From the NCBI RefSeq assembly GCF_011765625.1, contig NZ_CP050313.1:1360501-1424500 (forward strand): DNA of 64,000 nt, read 5' to 3'. Source of the stretch: Shewanella aestuarii. Its GTDB lineage: Bacteria > Pseudomonadota > Gammaproteobacteria > Enterobacterales > Shewanellaceae. Each line of letters begins with the position of its first letter. Position 1 is the first letter of the stretch. The notes beneath the pieces are model-generated. The model searched no databases and was not told where the DNA came from. It saw only the letters and a program-made list of their open reading frames with translations. The position numbers and the translations under genes are program-made. This document shows, in pieces, positions 8,879-17,507 of this stretch.

Positions 8879-9570
8879 CGAGATACTTCCCTTAGATGTT
8901 TGTTAGCTCAGCATGTTTAACGATAGTTTGCGTAATTAAGACCAATTCTTTGCAATATGTTTTGATAAATTTGACAATAGTCTTTCCTCTGCCCGCTCTT
9001 CGTGCTTTTAAACAATACTCAATTTGCCATTACCAAAGTAACGAACAACTTTGTGTCATTGATTAGCAAAATGATTCGTTACTTCTATATCCTTAGTATT
9101 AATCCACCTCGCTGCGCATAAGAAAATAACAATAGAAAGTAACTAATTGCCTTTGTCGTAATCAGATCTTCTTACAAAAACATTATCGACTGACTCAACT
9201 TTACACAAACATTAATTTAAGAACCATTATTTATCCATTGTAAAAAAATTGATATGCAGACAATGTTTCTTTAAGTCAAAGTGTTCCAGGAAAAACTAAA
9301 ACGTGCATAAAATAGTCTTTCAGTTAAATCCATTGTACAAACCTCACTTTTCGCAACTTTTAGATGTTCCCAAATGTTGACACAGGTCAACATTTTGTGA
9401 AATGATGCCAACGGGTCTATGCCCTAACAGGCATGGAAAAGGGAAGAAAAACTAACAATCACAAGAGAAAGATAGACTTAGCTTTGTTAACTGTTTTGTT
9501 ACATTCTTATCAATCGGTTACAAATTTAACGTTTACACTTTTTTAATTCACTTCAAATTGGTTGGGAACT
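8879..9570. other. Long intergenic region before the TonB2 operon
   Basis: About 690 bases without a supported gene. It contains the strong palindrome 9372-9395 and a small inverted repeat (ATGCC at 9419-9423, GGCAT at 9430-9434). The 100 bases before the DUF3450 start are AT-rich. No Fur box was recognised. Confidence 0.5.
9372..9395. promoter_or_regulatory. Perfect palindrome, probable operator of the TonB2 operon
   Basis: AAATGTTGAC, spacer ACAG, then the exact reverse complement GTCAACATTT. A 10-bp perfect dyad with a 4-base spacer is a typical dimeric repressor site. It lies 176 bases before the first gene of the operon. It has no T tract and is not placed as a terminator. The cognate regulator is not evident in the window. 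Confidence 0.55.
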
Positions 9571-10353
9571 ATGTCCAAGGTAAGCAATAGAACAAAAATC
9601 GCTACTGCACTTGTTGGCGCTCTAGCTCTAGCTAGCAGCAACTTCGTAGTTGCAGGTCCTCTTGCCGACGTGCAAAAGGCGGACAGCAAAATTCATGCTG
9701 ATGCTGCAGCGTCACAACAGAAAATTGACAAATATTTTGACCAAGCTCAAGACATGTTGTTTGAGTACGGTAGCGTTGCCGATGAGCGCGAATCTTTAAA
9801 GTCGTACAATGACTACGTAGCAGGTTTGGTAGCAGATCAACAAAAAACAATGGATGCTATCCAAACTGACATCAACGGTGTTGACCGTTTACGTCAGGGC
9901 GTTGTGCCTTTAATGTTTAAAATGGTTGATGCGTTAGAACAGTTTGTTCAACTTGATCTACCATTTAACACTGAAGTTCGTACTGAACGTGTTGCAAACT
10001 TGAAAACTCTTTTAAATACAGCTGAAGTAACTTTAGCTGAAAAATACCGTTTGATTCTTGATGCATACAGCATTGAGCGTGAGTACGGTAACTTCGTTGC
10101 AGTTAACACCGGTAAACTGGCTATTGATGGTAAAGAAGTGTTAGTTGACTTCTTCCAATTAGGCCGTGTTGCTCTATATGCACAAAGCTTAGATCAAAAA
10201 ACTGCGTGGATGTATGACGCTGATTCTAAAACTTGGAACAAGTTAGAAGACAGCTATTTACGTGACATCACCAAGGGTATCCGTATTGCTCGTAAGCAAG
10301 GTGCTCTAGATCTATTCGCATTACCAATTCCTGCTGCGGAGACTGCTCAATAA
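9571..10353 (+). CDS. DUF3450 periplasmic protein, first gene of the TonB2 operon
   Basis: 260 aa. An N-terminal signal peptide (about 1-28, VVAGPLAD) precedes a long helical, Gln/Lys/Asp-rich segment (about 30-110) that looks like a coiled coil. A compact C-terminal part follows (FFQLGRVALYAQSLD). The family is DUF3450, which accompanies TtpC-ExbB2-ExbD2-TonB2 clusters in Vibrio and Shewanella; its biochemical role is unknown to me. The start is ATG 9571, with GGGA 5 bases upstream, rather than the TTG three codons earlier. The stop codon overlaps the next start (TAATG), so translation is probably coupled. Confidence 0.85.
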   Translation: MSKVSNRTKIATALVGALALASSNFVVAGPLADVQKADSKIHADAAASQQKIDKYFDQAQDMLFEYGSVADERESLKSYNDYVAGLVADQQKTMDAIQTDINGVDRLRQGVVPLMFKMVDALEQFVQLDLPFNTEVRTERVANLKTLLNTAEVTLAEKYRLILDAYSIEREYGNFVAVNTGKLAIDGKEVLVDFFQLGRVALYAQSLDQKTAWMYDADSKTWNKLEDSYLRDITKGIRIARKQGALDLFALPIPAAETAQ

Positions 10354-11708
10354 TGAAGAAGTTAATTACTACAGCTGTATTAGCTGCAAGTTTCTCTTTA
10401 ACTGCTGGTATGGTTTCTGCTGCTGATGCACCAAAAACTATCGACCAATTATTGCAACAAGTTAAAGTTGAACGTGCTAACGACAGCAAAACCAATGCAA
10501 AACGTGAAAAAGAGTTTCAAAACGAGCGTGGTGATAAAGCGGCTTTATTAAAGCGTGAAAAAGACGCTTTAGCAGCTGAAAGACAACGCGGTAAAGATCT
10601 TAATCAAGCGTTTTTAGATAACGAGCGTAAAATTGCTCAGTTAGAAGAAGACTTAAAAACAGCTCAAGGTGACTTGGGTGAGATGTTTGGTGTTGTTAAA
10701 GGTGAAGCTGGCGATTTCGCGGGTAAACTTGCAGCATCTAACATTTCTGCGCAATACCCTGGTCGTGATGTTTTCATCGCTGATTTAGGCGCTCGTAAAT
10801 CATTACCAAAAATTGAAGAACTAGAACAATTCTGGGAAGCTCAATTATTTGAAATGGTTGAGTCTGGTAAAGTGGTTAAGTTTGATGGCGCGGTAACCGC
10901 TATTGATGGTAATGTGATCAACACTACAATTCACCGTGTTGGACCATTCAACTTAACAGCTGATGGTCAATATGTTGTCTACAAGCCAGAATTAGGTCTG
11001 ATTCAAGAACTTTCTCAACAACCTGAAGGCTATCAAGTTTCTGCAGTTTCTAAATGGGAAGCGACTACTTCAGGTACATCACCATTCTATATTGACCCAG
11101 CTCGTGGGGTATTACTAAATATCTTCACCAATAAAGCTAGCATTCAAGATCGTGTAGAAGCTGGTGGTACTATTGGTTATATCATTATTGCATTATTAGC
11201 TTTAGGTGCGTTAATTGCCCTTGAGCGTTTAGTGACTTTGACTATTGTTGGTGGCAAAGTTAATAGCCAACGTAAGAATATTGATAACCCAGGTAACAAT
11301 CCTTTAGGTCGTATCTTAAAAGTTTATCAAGACAACAAAGATGTTGATGTTGAAACGTTAGAGTTGAAACTTGATGAAGCTATTTTAAAAGAAACACCTG
11401 CTTTAGAAGCGCGTATTTCTATCATTAAAGTACTTGCTGCTATTGCACCTATGATGGGTCTTTTAGGTACTGTAACTGGTATGATTGCAACCTTCCAATC
11501 TATTCAATTATTCGGTACTGGTGACCCTAAATTGATGGCTGGTGGTATTTCTATGGCGCTTGTAACGACTGTTCAAGGTTTGATTGCAGCACTACCATTA
11601 ATGTTATTACATGCTGTAGTTGTAGCTCGTAGTAAGTCAATTGTTCAAGTTCTTGAAGAACAAAGTGCGGGTATCATTGCAGAACATGCTGAGAAGAGGG
11701 CTGACTAA
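10353..11708 (+). CDS. ttpC: TtpC-like MotA/TolQ/ExbB proton-channel protein
   Basis: 451 aa, about twice the length of ordinary ExbB. A signal peptide (1-23, MVSAADA) is followed by a coiled-coil periplasmic part rich in Lys/Glu (about 30-120) and a soluble domain to about 260. An ExbB/TolQ domain follows with membrane segments near 272-292, 365-390 and 405-430 (IAPMMGLLGTVTGMIATF, the conserved TolQ/ExbB motif). This layout is that of TtpC, required with ExbB2/ExbD2/TonB2 for TonB2 function in Vibrio. It would sit in the inner membrane and add a periplasmic reach to the motor. It shares one base with its neighbours on both sides. Confidence 0.85.
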   Translation: MKKLITTAVLAASFSLTAGMVSAADAPKTIDQLLQQVKVERANDSKTNAKREKEFQNERGDKAALLKREKDALAAERQRGKDLNQAFLDNERKIAQLEEDLKTAQGDLGEMFGVVKGEAGDFAGKLAASNISAQYPGRDVFIADLGARKSLPKIEELEQFWEAQLFEMVESGKVVKFDGAVTAIDGNVINTTIHRVGPFNLTADGQYVVYKPELGLIQELSQQPEGYQVSAVSKWEATTSGTSPFYIDPARGVLLNIFTNKASIQDRVEAGGTIGYIIIALLALGALIALERLVTLTIVGGKVNSQRKNIDNPGNNPLGRILKVYQDNKDVDVETLELKLDEAILKETPALEARISIIKVLAAIAPMMGLLGTVTGMIATFQSIQLFGTGDPKLMAGGISMALVTTVQGLIAALPLMLLHAVVVARSKSIVQVLEEQSAGIIAEHAEKRAD

Positions 11709-12235
11709 TGATGCTATTCCTGATGGACATATGGGATTCCGTCAGGGGCTTCATGGCCTCCGGAGGTGACGTCCTCTGGTTGGTAGCAGCTGTGCTTTTC
11801 CTAATGTGGGTGTTAATGCTTGAACGTTACTGGTATCTAAATTGGATATCACCAAAACAACATCAAGCTGTTATCGCTGCATGGGAAGCAAGAGATGAAA
11901 CACACTCTTGGCATGCGCACCGCATCCGTGAAGCTTGGGTGTCCCAAGCGAAGCAAGATTTGAATGCACGTATGCTGATTATCAAAACACTAGTAGCCAT
12001 TTGTCCGATGATTGGTTTATTAGGTACCGTAACCGGTATGATTTCAGTATTCGATGTGATGGCAGTTCAGGGGACGAGTAATGCTCGTTTAATGGCAGCT
12101 GGTATCTCAATGGCTACAATGCCAACAATGGCAGGTATGGTCGCGGCTTTATCGGGTGTATTTTTCAGCACTCGTTTAGATTCGCAAATGAGAATCAGAT
12201 TAGAAACGCTAAAAGACAGCATGCCTCACCACTAG
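11708..12235 (+). CDS. exbB2: ExbB-type proton channel subunit of the TonB2 system
   Basis: 175 aa inner-membrane protein. The first membrane helix is at about 18-38 (VLWLVAAVLFLMWVLMLERYW). A cytoplasmic loop follows, then the conserved pair of helices containing ICPMIGLLGTVTGMISVFD (about 97-115) and MATMPTMAGMVAALSGVFF. With ExbD it forms the pmf-driven motor that energises TonB. The start is ATG 11708 or the adjacent ATG 11711; both overlap or abut the ttpC stop. Short relative to E. coli ExbB (244), as usual for ExbB2. Confidence 0.9.
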   Translation: MMLFLMDIWDSVRGFMASGGDVLWLVAAVLFLMWVLMLERYWYLNWISPKQHQAVIAAWEARDETHSWHAHRIREAWVSQAKQDLNARMLIIKTLVAICPMIGLLGTVTGMISVFDVMAVQGTSNARLMAAGISMATMPTMAGMVAALSGVFFSTRLDSQMRIRLETLKDSMPHH

Positions 12236-12248
12236 AGAGAGATTGAAC

Positions 12249-12653
12249 ATGGCACGTAAGAAGCATTCCAGTATAGACGAGGAAGCGCAAATTGATATGA
12301 CTCCGATGCTAGACATCGTATTTATCATGCTGATCTTCTTCATTGTAACAACATCGTTTGTTAAGCCGTCAGGCTTAGACTATAACAAGCCTAAAGCTTC
12401 ACAGGCTACGTCTAAACCGTCGGCAAATATTTTCATCGGCATCAGCAAAACTGGTGTGATCATGATGGAAAACCGTCAGGTTGATATTGAGCGTGTAACT
12501 GCTAACGTTGAACGTATGCTAGCAGAAGCACCTGAAGCAGCTGTATTGATTCAAGCAGATAAAGACACTCAGCATGGCTTAGTAGTTAAAGTGCTTGATA
12601 ACGTAAAAGCTGCAGGTATCGACAAAATTTCAGTATCTGCGGGGAATGAGTAA
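12249..12653 (+). CDS. exbD2: ExbD-type subunit of the TonB2 system
   Basis: 134 aa. A cytoplasmic N-terminus (DEEAQIDMTPMLDIVFIMLI) contains the conserved membrane Asp of ExbD/TolR in the motif MTPMLDIVF, with one membrane helix at about 18-38. A periplasmic domain ends in the typical LVVKVLDNVKAAGIDKISVSA. The proton-carrying Asp makes this the motor's pore residue. ATG 12249 is preferred over TTG 12243 because GAGAGA lies 8 bases upstream. Confidence 0.92.
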   Translation: MARKKHSSIDEEAQIDMTPMLDIVFIMLIFFIVTTSFVKPSGLDYNKPKASQATSKPSANIFIGISKTGVIMMENRQVDIERVTANVERMLAEAPEAAVLIQADKDTQHGLVVKVLDNVKAAGIDKISVSAGNE

Positions 12654-12654
12654 T

Positions 12655-13275
12655 ATGCTAAGAGCACTCGTATCAATCATCATTGGTGCCGCAGTGACTT
12701 TTGGTCTGTTCGCCTTCATGGCATTCTTAGTTGGCGGCGGCGCAAAGCGTAACGACGAATCAACTGAGACTCCTGTTATTGAAATTACAATGGATAAGCA
12801 GGATTCGAAGGCACAGAAGAAACCAAGGGTGACTCCTAAGCCACCACCGCCACCTGAGCAGCCGCCGAAACCGGATACAACACCTCCGGAATCGTCTAGC
12901 AACATTGACACCAATATGTCTTTCAATATGGGTGGAGTTGAAGCGGGCTCAGCATCAACTGGCTTTAAGCTAGGTAATATGATGACACGTGATGGTGATG
13001 CTACCCCTATCGTGCGTATTGAACCTCAATATCCGATAGCAGCAGCACGTGATGGTAAAGAAGGTTGGGTTCAACTTTCATTTACAATTAATGAGCTAGG
13101 TGGTGTAGAAGACGTTACTGTAATCCAAGCAGAACCTAAGCGCTTATTCGATCGCGAAGCGATTCGTGCATTGAAGAAGTGGAAATATAAGCCAAAGATT
13201 GTTGATGGCAAGCCACTAAAACAGCCTGGCATGACAGTACAACTTGATTTTACTTTAGATAACGGAGGTAAGTAA
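12655..13275 (+). CDS. tonB2: TonB2 energy transducer
   Basis: 206 aa. One N-terminal membrane anchor (about 5-27) is followed by a Pro-rich periplasmic spacer near 60-85 (TPKPPPPPEQPPKPDTTPPE), shorter than in TonB1. The C-terminal TonB domain is at about 115-205, with the YP motif (IEPQYPIAAARDGKEGWVQL) and FDREAIRALKKWKYKP. It carries pmf energy to outer-membrane receptors, most obviously the receptor encoded just upstream. ATG 12655 has GGGGA 9 bases upstream, so it is preferred to the overlapping ATG 12646. Confidence 0.92.
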   Translation: MLRALVSIIIGAAVTFGLFAFMAFLVGGGAKRNDESTETPVIEITMDKQDSKAQKKPRVTPKPPPPPEQPPKPDTTPPESSSNIDTNMSFNMGGVEAGSASTGFKLGNMMTRDGDATPIVRIEPQYPIAAARDGKEGWVQLSFTINELGGVEDVTVIQAEPKRLFDREAIRALKKWKYKPKIVDGKPLKQPGMTVQLDFTLDNGGK

Positions 13276-14522
13276 TGCGCAAAGTTTCCAGTATTGCAAC
13301 AGCACTACTACTTTCTGTTTGTGGTAGTACTTTGTTTACAGCAAATGCTGTAGCGGCTGAGAAGTGTGAGATTGACAAGCGTCAGTCTCGTGCAGTCGGG
13401 CAAAGTGTGGCTAAAAAAGTACAAAAATCATTTGAAGCTTACACCGAAAACAATATTGATGAAGCGATCTCTACCCTGTTAGAAACCAACGCTAGCAATG
13501 ACTTTGACAAAGCTTATGTCGGTCGTATGCTAGGTAATTTCTATGCAGAGAAAGGTCAAATGCAGACGGCGATCAAGTACCTAAAAACAGCAGTAGATGC
13601 TGATATTTTAGGTGGGACTGATCACGCTGCTACTATGCGCTTATATGCTGATTTATTACTTCAAGAGAAGAAGTTTAAAGAAGCGATTCCATACTATTAC
13701 AAATGGATGGAGTTTACCTGTAAGTCTGATTCTCAGATGTATCGACGTATTGGTATTGCGCACAGTGAACTTAAAGAGTGGGATAAAGTTCTTCAAGTTG
13801 CAGATAAAGGTCTTGCGTTAGCTACTGAGCCTGATAAGGGCTTATATCAAATGAAACTGACTGCGTATTTCAACCAAAAGAAATATAAGGATGCTGTAAA
13901 GGTTTTAGAAACCATGGTGCCTTTATTTCAGGATGATAAACGTCTTTGGGTTCAGTTAGCACAGTTTTACTTGATGACAGAAGACTACGATCGCTCTTTG
14001 GCTACATACAATTTAGCTTACATGAATGGTTTCCTAGAGACTGATGGCAACATCACTCGCTTATCACAACTTTTAGCGCAAAAAGGTTCACCTTATAAAG
14101 CTGCTAAAATCTATGAAAAGCATATGAAATCAGGGTTAATCCCAGAAACAGAGAAGACATTAAATATTCTTGCCGGTTTCTATCATAACGCTAAAGAGTT
14201 AAAAGAAGCGGCTAGCTATTATGGAAAAGCAGCTGTTGCTGGTAATGATGGCGAATTATATCTGAAGCAAGGGCGTATTTTGTCTCTTGATCAAAAGTAT
14301 AAAGAAGCTATTCCAGTACTTGAAAAAGCGTTAGATGTGGGTATTGAAAACCCAGGCGAAGCGCAATTCGAGTTAGCCTTAGCTCATTTAAGCTTGAAAC
14401 AATATAAGTCTGCTTATAATCGTGCGCTACAAGCATCGAAAGATAAGAAGACGGCTAAAAGTGCAAACAGCTATATTTCTTATATTAAAGAAAAAGCGCG
14501 TATTCACAACGTAGCATTGTAA
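13275..14522 (+). CDS. TPR-repeat protein, last gene of the TonB2 operon
   Basis: 415 aa. A signal peptide at 1-27 (NAVAAEKCE) is followed by a solenoid of tetratricopeptide repeats through most of the protein (for example GRMLGNFYAEKGQMQTAIKY, then YKEAIPVLEKALDVGIENPG). It is a periplasmic scaffold by prediction. A strong GGAGG lies 8 bases before the ATG, inside the end of tonB2, and the start overlaps the tonB2 stop by one base. A TPR gene in this position is a recurrent part of TtpC-type clusters, where it is linked to TonB2 function in Vibrio. Exact role not visible. Confidence 0.85.
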   Translation: MRKVSSIATALLLSVCGSTLFTANAVAAEKCEIDKRQSRAVGQSVAKKVQKSFEAYTENNIDEAISTLLETNASNDFDKAYVGRMLGNFYAEKGQMQTAIKYLKTAVDADILGGTDHAATMRLYADLLLQEKKFKEAIPYYYKWMEFTCKSDSQMYRRIGIAHSELKEWDKVLQVADKGLALATEPDKGLYQMKLTAYFNQKKYKDAVKVLETMVPLFQDDKRLWVQLAQFYLMTEDYDRSLATYNLAYMNGFLETDGNITRLSQLLAQKGSPYKAAKIYEKHMKSGLIPETEKTLNILAGFYHNAKELKEAASYYGKAAVAGNDGELYLKQGRILSLDQKYKEAIPVLEKALDVGIENPGEAQFELALAHLSLKQYKSAYNRALQASKDKKTAKSANSYISYIKEKARIHNVAL

Positions 14523-14534
14523 TAAAGCACCTTC

Positions 14535-14564
14535 AAAAAAGCCCCATGCGGGGCTTTTTTTTTT
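14535..14564 (+). terminator. Terminator of the TonB2 operon
   Basis: AAAAAAGCCCC, loop ATGC, GGGGCTTTTTT and further T. It lies 13 bases after the TPR gene stop and is symmetric, so it also works against the convergent GGDEF-like gene. Confidence 0.93.
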
Positions 14565-14585
14565 AGTTCTTTTTATCGATATTAT

Positions 14586-15095
14586 TTATCGCATATTTAT
14601 AAGAGCTTGGTGTTTTGTATGATCGCGTTCTAGCTCATTGGAAAGCGCTTCAACGTTGACAAACAACTTTTCAATTGTTTGTTCGTTTGTAGGAATACAA
14701 AGCACTCCTGCGAGTTTATAACTTAAGGTGAAGTGATGCTCTTTGCCAAACTTTTCCAAAAACTGCTTTATTTGTTCATCAATTCTGTTTAATACCACAT
14801 GGGTGCCTTGCTCATCTATGTTAAACAGTCCAACCGCAAAATGGTTAGTATCTATCCTAGCAATTAGATCTGTGGCTCTTAATAATGCTTGTTGAACTTG
14901 ATTTGTGAATAATTCGAGTAAATGTGGTTGTTTAACCGTTTCATGTATGTGCGGGCACAGATACAATAAGGCCAAAGTTTGTTTTTCTCGAAGATGGCGG
15001 TGCCATTCACGATTAAATACTTCCATAAAGTATATTTGGTTATAGACGCCTGTTTCAGGATCTCTAAAGCTTGAATTGCGAAAAGAATAGATCAT
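14586..15095 (-). CDS. Degenerate GGDEF-domain protein
   Basis: 169 aa from ATG 15095, chosen because GGAG stands 6 bases upstream; in-frame codons further 5' lack a ribosome site and would invade the divergent promoter. The fold signature of a GGDEF domain is present: DPETGVYNQIYFMEVFNREW at the start and LLRATDLIARIDTNHFAVGL around residue 100. The active-site hexapeptide that should read GGDEF is DTNHF. Diguanylate cyclase activity is therefore very unlikely. There is no sensory domain or membrane segment. It may bind a partner or nucleotide. It is divergent from the DUF885 gene. Confidence 0.7.
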   Translation of the reverse strand: MIYSFRNSSFRDPETGVYNQIYFMEVFNREWHRHLREKQTLALLYLCPHIHETVKQPHLLELFTNQVQQALLRATDLIARIDTNHFAVGLFNIDEQGTHVVLNRIDEQIKQFLEKFGKEHHFTLSYKLAGVLCIPTNEQTIEKLFVNVEALSNELERDHTKHQALINMR

Positions 15096-15168
15096 TGAAA
15101 ACTCCATTGAATATTCTTTGTTAATTATAGATACGATTTTAGATACGTGTATAAAAGGAATAATAAAA

Positions 15169-17003
15169 ATGACAAAAACACTTCTGGCACTGAGTGTTTC
15201 GCTATTACTAGGGACACAGGGGTGTAGCGATACCACAGAACTAACCAATAGCAATAAAACTAGTTCGATAAAGCAGAGCCAAGTAAGCTTGCAAGATACT
15301 AATACAGAACAACAGTATATGGAGATGGTAGATCAGTTTTTTAAAGAACAATTACAATTAGAGCCTATTTATGCCACTTTTGTTGGTGTAAACGATTATA
15401 ACGCTGAGTTTGGTGGAGCCCTTTCGGAAGAATACCTAAAGGCTCGCCATGATCTTAACGCCAAGTACTTCTCATTAGCCAAAAAAATTGATTCTGACGC
15501 TTTACCTGAAGATTTAAAACTTAGTTATGACATGTTTATATATGATCGTGACATGGCTTTAATGGCAGAAACTTTCCCAGAACATTTTTTACCAATAAAC
15601 CAGTTTTATAGTACCGTTTTCACTATGGTTCAATTGGGGACAGGAGAAAGTGCTCAGCCTTTCAATACTGTTGCAGATTATCAAAATTGGTTATCTCGTT
15701 TAGATGGTTTTATCAAGTGGATTGATTTAGCTAAGCAACGAATGGATGAGGGGATAAAGAGTAAAGTAGTTTTACCTAAAGTGCTGGTTGATAGAATAAT
15801 CCCTCAATTATCCGCTCAAGCGGTCAATAAACCTGAAGATAGTTTGTTTTATTCACCGATTAATTTAATGCCCGAATCTTTCACTGAAGAACAAAAAGCG
15901 CAATTAACAGCTCAGTACAGTGAATTCATTGCTGACAAGTTAGTTCCATCTTTAATCGGACTTCGAGATTATGTCCAACACACTTATTTGCCAAATGCTC
16001 GAGCATCCGATGGTTGGTGGGGGTTACCTAATGGTAAAGCATGGTATCAACATCTAGCCAATAGTCACACAACAACCACCATGCCCGTTGATGAAATACA
16101 TCAAATAGGATTATCTGAAGTTAAGCGCATTCTTGTTGAAATGGATAAAGTACGTGAGCAAGTTAAATTTGAAGGTGATTTGAGCGCTTTTTTTGCTTCA
16201 TTATCATCTGAGCCTGAATACTTCTTTAGCGACAGACAAGATTTAATTGATGGCTATATGGCTTTAAAAGATTCAATTAATCAAGTTTTACCTGACTACT
16301 TCAATGTTATGCCCAAAGCGGATTATGTGGTGAAGCCAGTTGAAAGTTTCCGTGAGAAATCAGCCGCGGGGCGTCATATGAATCTCCTGCTGTTGATGGT
16401 TCTCGTCCTGGCGTGTTTTATATCAATACCTATAATTTAAAAGCGCAGCCGAAGTGGGGGATGACGACACTTTCTCTTCATGAAGCCGCACCTGGTCATC
16501 ATTTTCAAATTGCAATAAAACAAGAACTAACGGGGGTACCTGAGTTTCAACGTTTTAAAGGATATACTGCATTTGAAGAAGGTTGGGCTTTGTATGCTGA
16601 ATACTTAGGCATTGAGATGGGGCTATTTTCAGATCCATACCAATATTTTGGCAAGTTGTCAGATGAAATGCTACGTGCGATGCGTCTTGTGGTTGATACA
16701 GGATTGCATGCCAAAGGCTGGAGTCGTGAACAGGCAATACAATATATGAAAGACAACTCGCCTATGGCTGAATCGGACATTGTTGCAGAAGTTGAGCGTT
16801 ACATGGCAATTCCAGGACAAGCACTATCTTACAAAGTTGGTCAATTAACGATACTAAAATTACGTGCGGATGCAGAAAAGCAACTAGGTAATAAATTTGA
16901 TATTAAAGGTTTCCACGATCAAATTTTAACAACCGGCTCATTACCTATGGCAGTTATGCAGCATAAAGTGGACAACTGGGTAAAACTACAATTAGCTCAA
17001 TAA
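15169..17003 (+). pseudogene. DUF885 lipoprotein, metallopeptidase-like, frameshifted
   Basis: Two overlapping reading frames together encode one DUF885 protein of about 611 aa. The first (15169 to a stop at 16440) carries a signal peptide with Cys after LGTQG, an atypical lipobox, and the N-terminal two thirds. The second resumes around 16372 and contains HEAAPGHH, the HExxH-like metal site of the family, then FEEGWALYAEYLG. The joint falls in a run of four G at 16368-16371; one extra G restores the frame and gives a natural sequence (SAAGASYESPAVDGSRPGVFY). It is either a true pseudogene or a sequencing error. SD AAGGA at ATG 15169. Divergent from the GGDEF-like gene. Confidence 0.85.
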
Positions 17004-17114
17004 GTGCCAACAATTTATCTAATTAAAGAATGTAATTGTTTTGGTTTATGCTAAGGTACTAGTCGAATGTAGCGATATTATTCGAATAAATCAGAACTAA
17101 TTTTAGGAGCAAAA

Positions 17115-17393
17115 ATGGTACAAGCAACCGCAAGACACTTATTGGTGAGCAGCGAAGAGCAGTGTAATGAATTAAAGCAACAAATAGTGGCAGGCGCTGA
17201 TTTTGCCGATGTTGCTAAGGCATATTCATCTTGTCCTTCTGGTTCACAAGGTGGTGAGTTAGGCTCTTTTGGCCCAGGAATGATGGTTAAAGAGTTTGAC
17301 GAAGTGGTTTTTAGTGCTCCATTGAATGAAGTGCAAGGGCCAGTAAAAACACAGTTTGGTTATCATCTATTAGAAGTCACTAGCCGCGGCTAA
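17115..17393 (+). CDS. ppiC: Peptidyl-prolyl cis-trans isomerase C (parvulin)
   Basis: 92 aa, a single stand-alone parvulin domain as in E. coli PpiC (93 aa). The typical blocks are ARHLLVSSEEQCNEL, AGADFADVAKAYSSCPSG, GGELGSFGPGMMVKEFDEVVF and VKTQFGYHLLEVTSR. There is no signal peptide, so it is cytoplasmic. It catalyses proline isomerisation in folding. AGGAG stands 6 bases before the ATG, and a terminator follows directly, so it is monocistronic. Confidence 0.95.
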   Translation: MVQATARHLLVSSEEQCNELKQQIVAGADFADVAKAYSSCPSGSQGGELGSFGPGMMVKEFDEVVFSAPLNEVQGPVKTQFGYHLLEVTSRG

Positions 17394-17419
17394 CACTTGT
17401 TAATACCAGCTGTGTAAAC

Positions 17420-17447
17420 AAAGGCGACGCATTAGTCGCCTTTTTTA
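17420..17447 (+). terminator. Terminator of ppiC
   Basis: AAAGGCGAC and GTCGCCTTT around a 6-base loop, then T-rich sequence, 27 bases after the ppiC stop. Confidence 0.92.
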
Positions 17448-17507
17448 TTGAGTAATGGAATAGACATGAACATAGTGCTCTAAACAGATAGATTAATTAT
17501 TAGAAAT

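Noticed and set aside
16368..16371. Programmed -1 frameshift in the DUF885 gene
   Set aside because: A GGG-on-GGG slip is possible, but there is no canonical slippery heptamer, stimulatory pseudoknot or known recoding in this family; a lost G is simpler.
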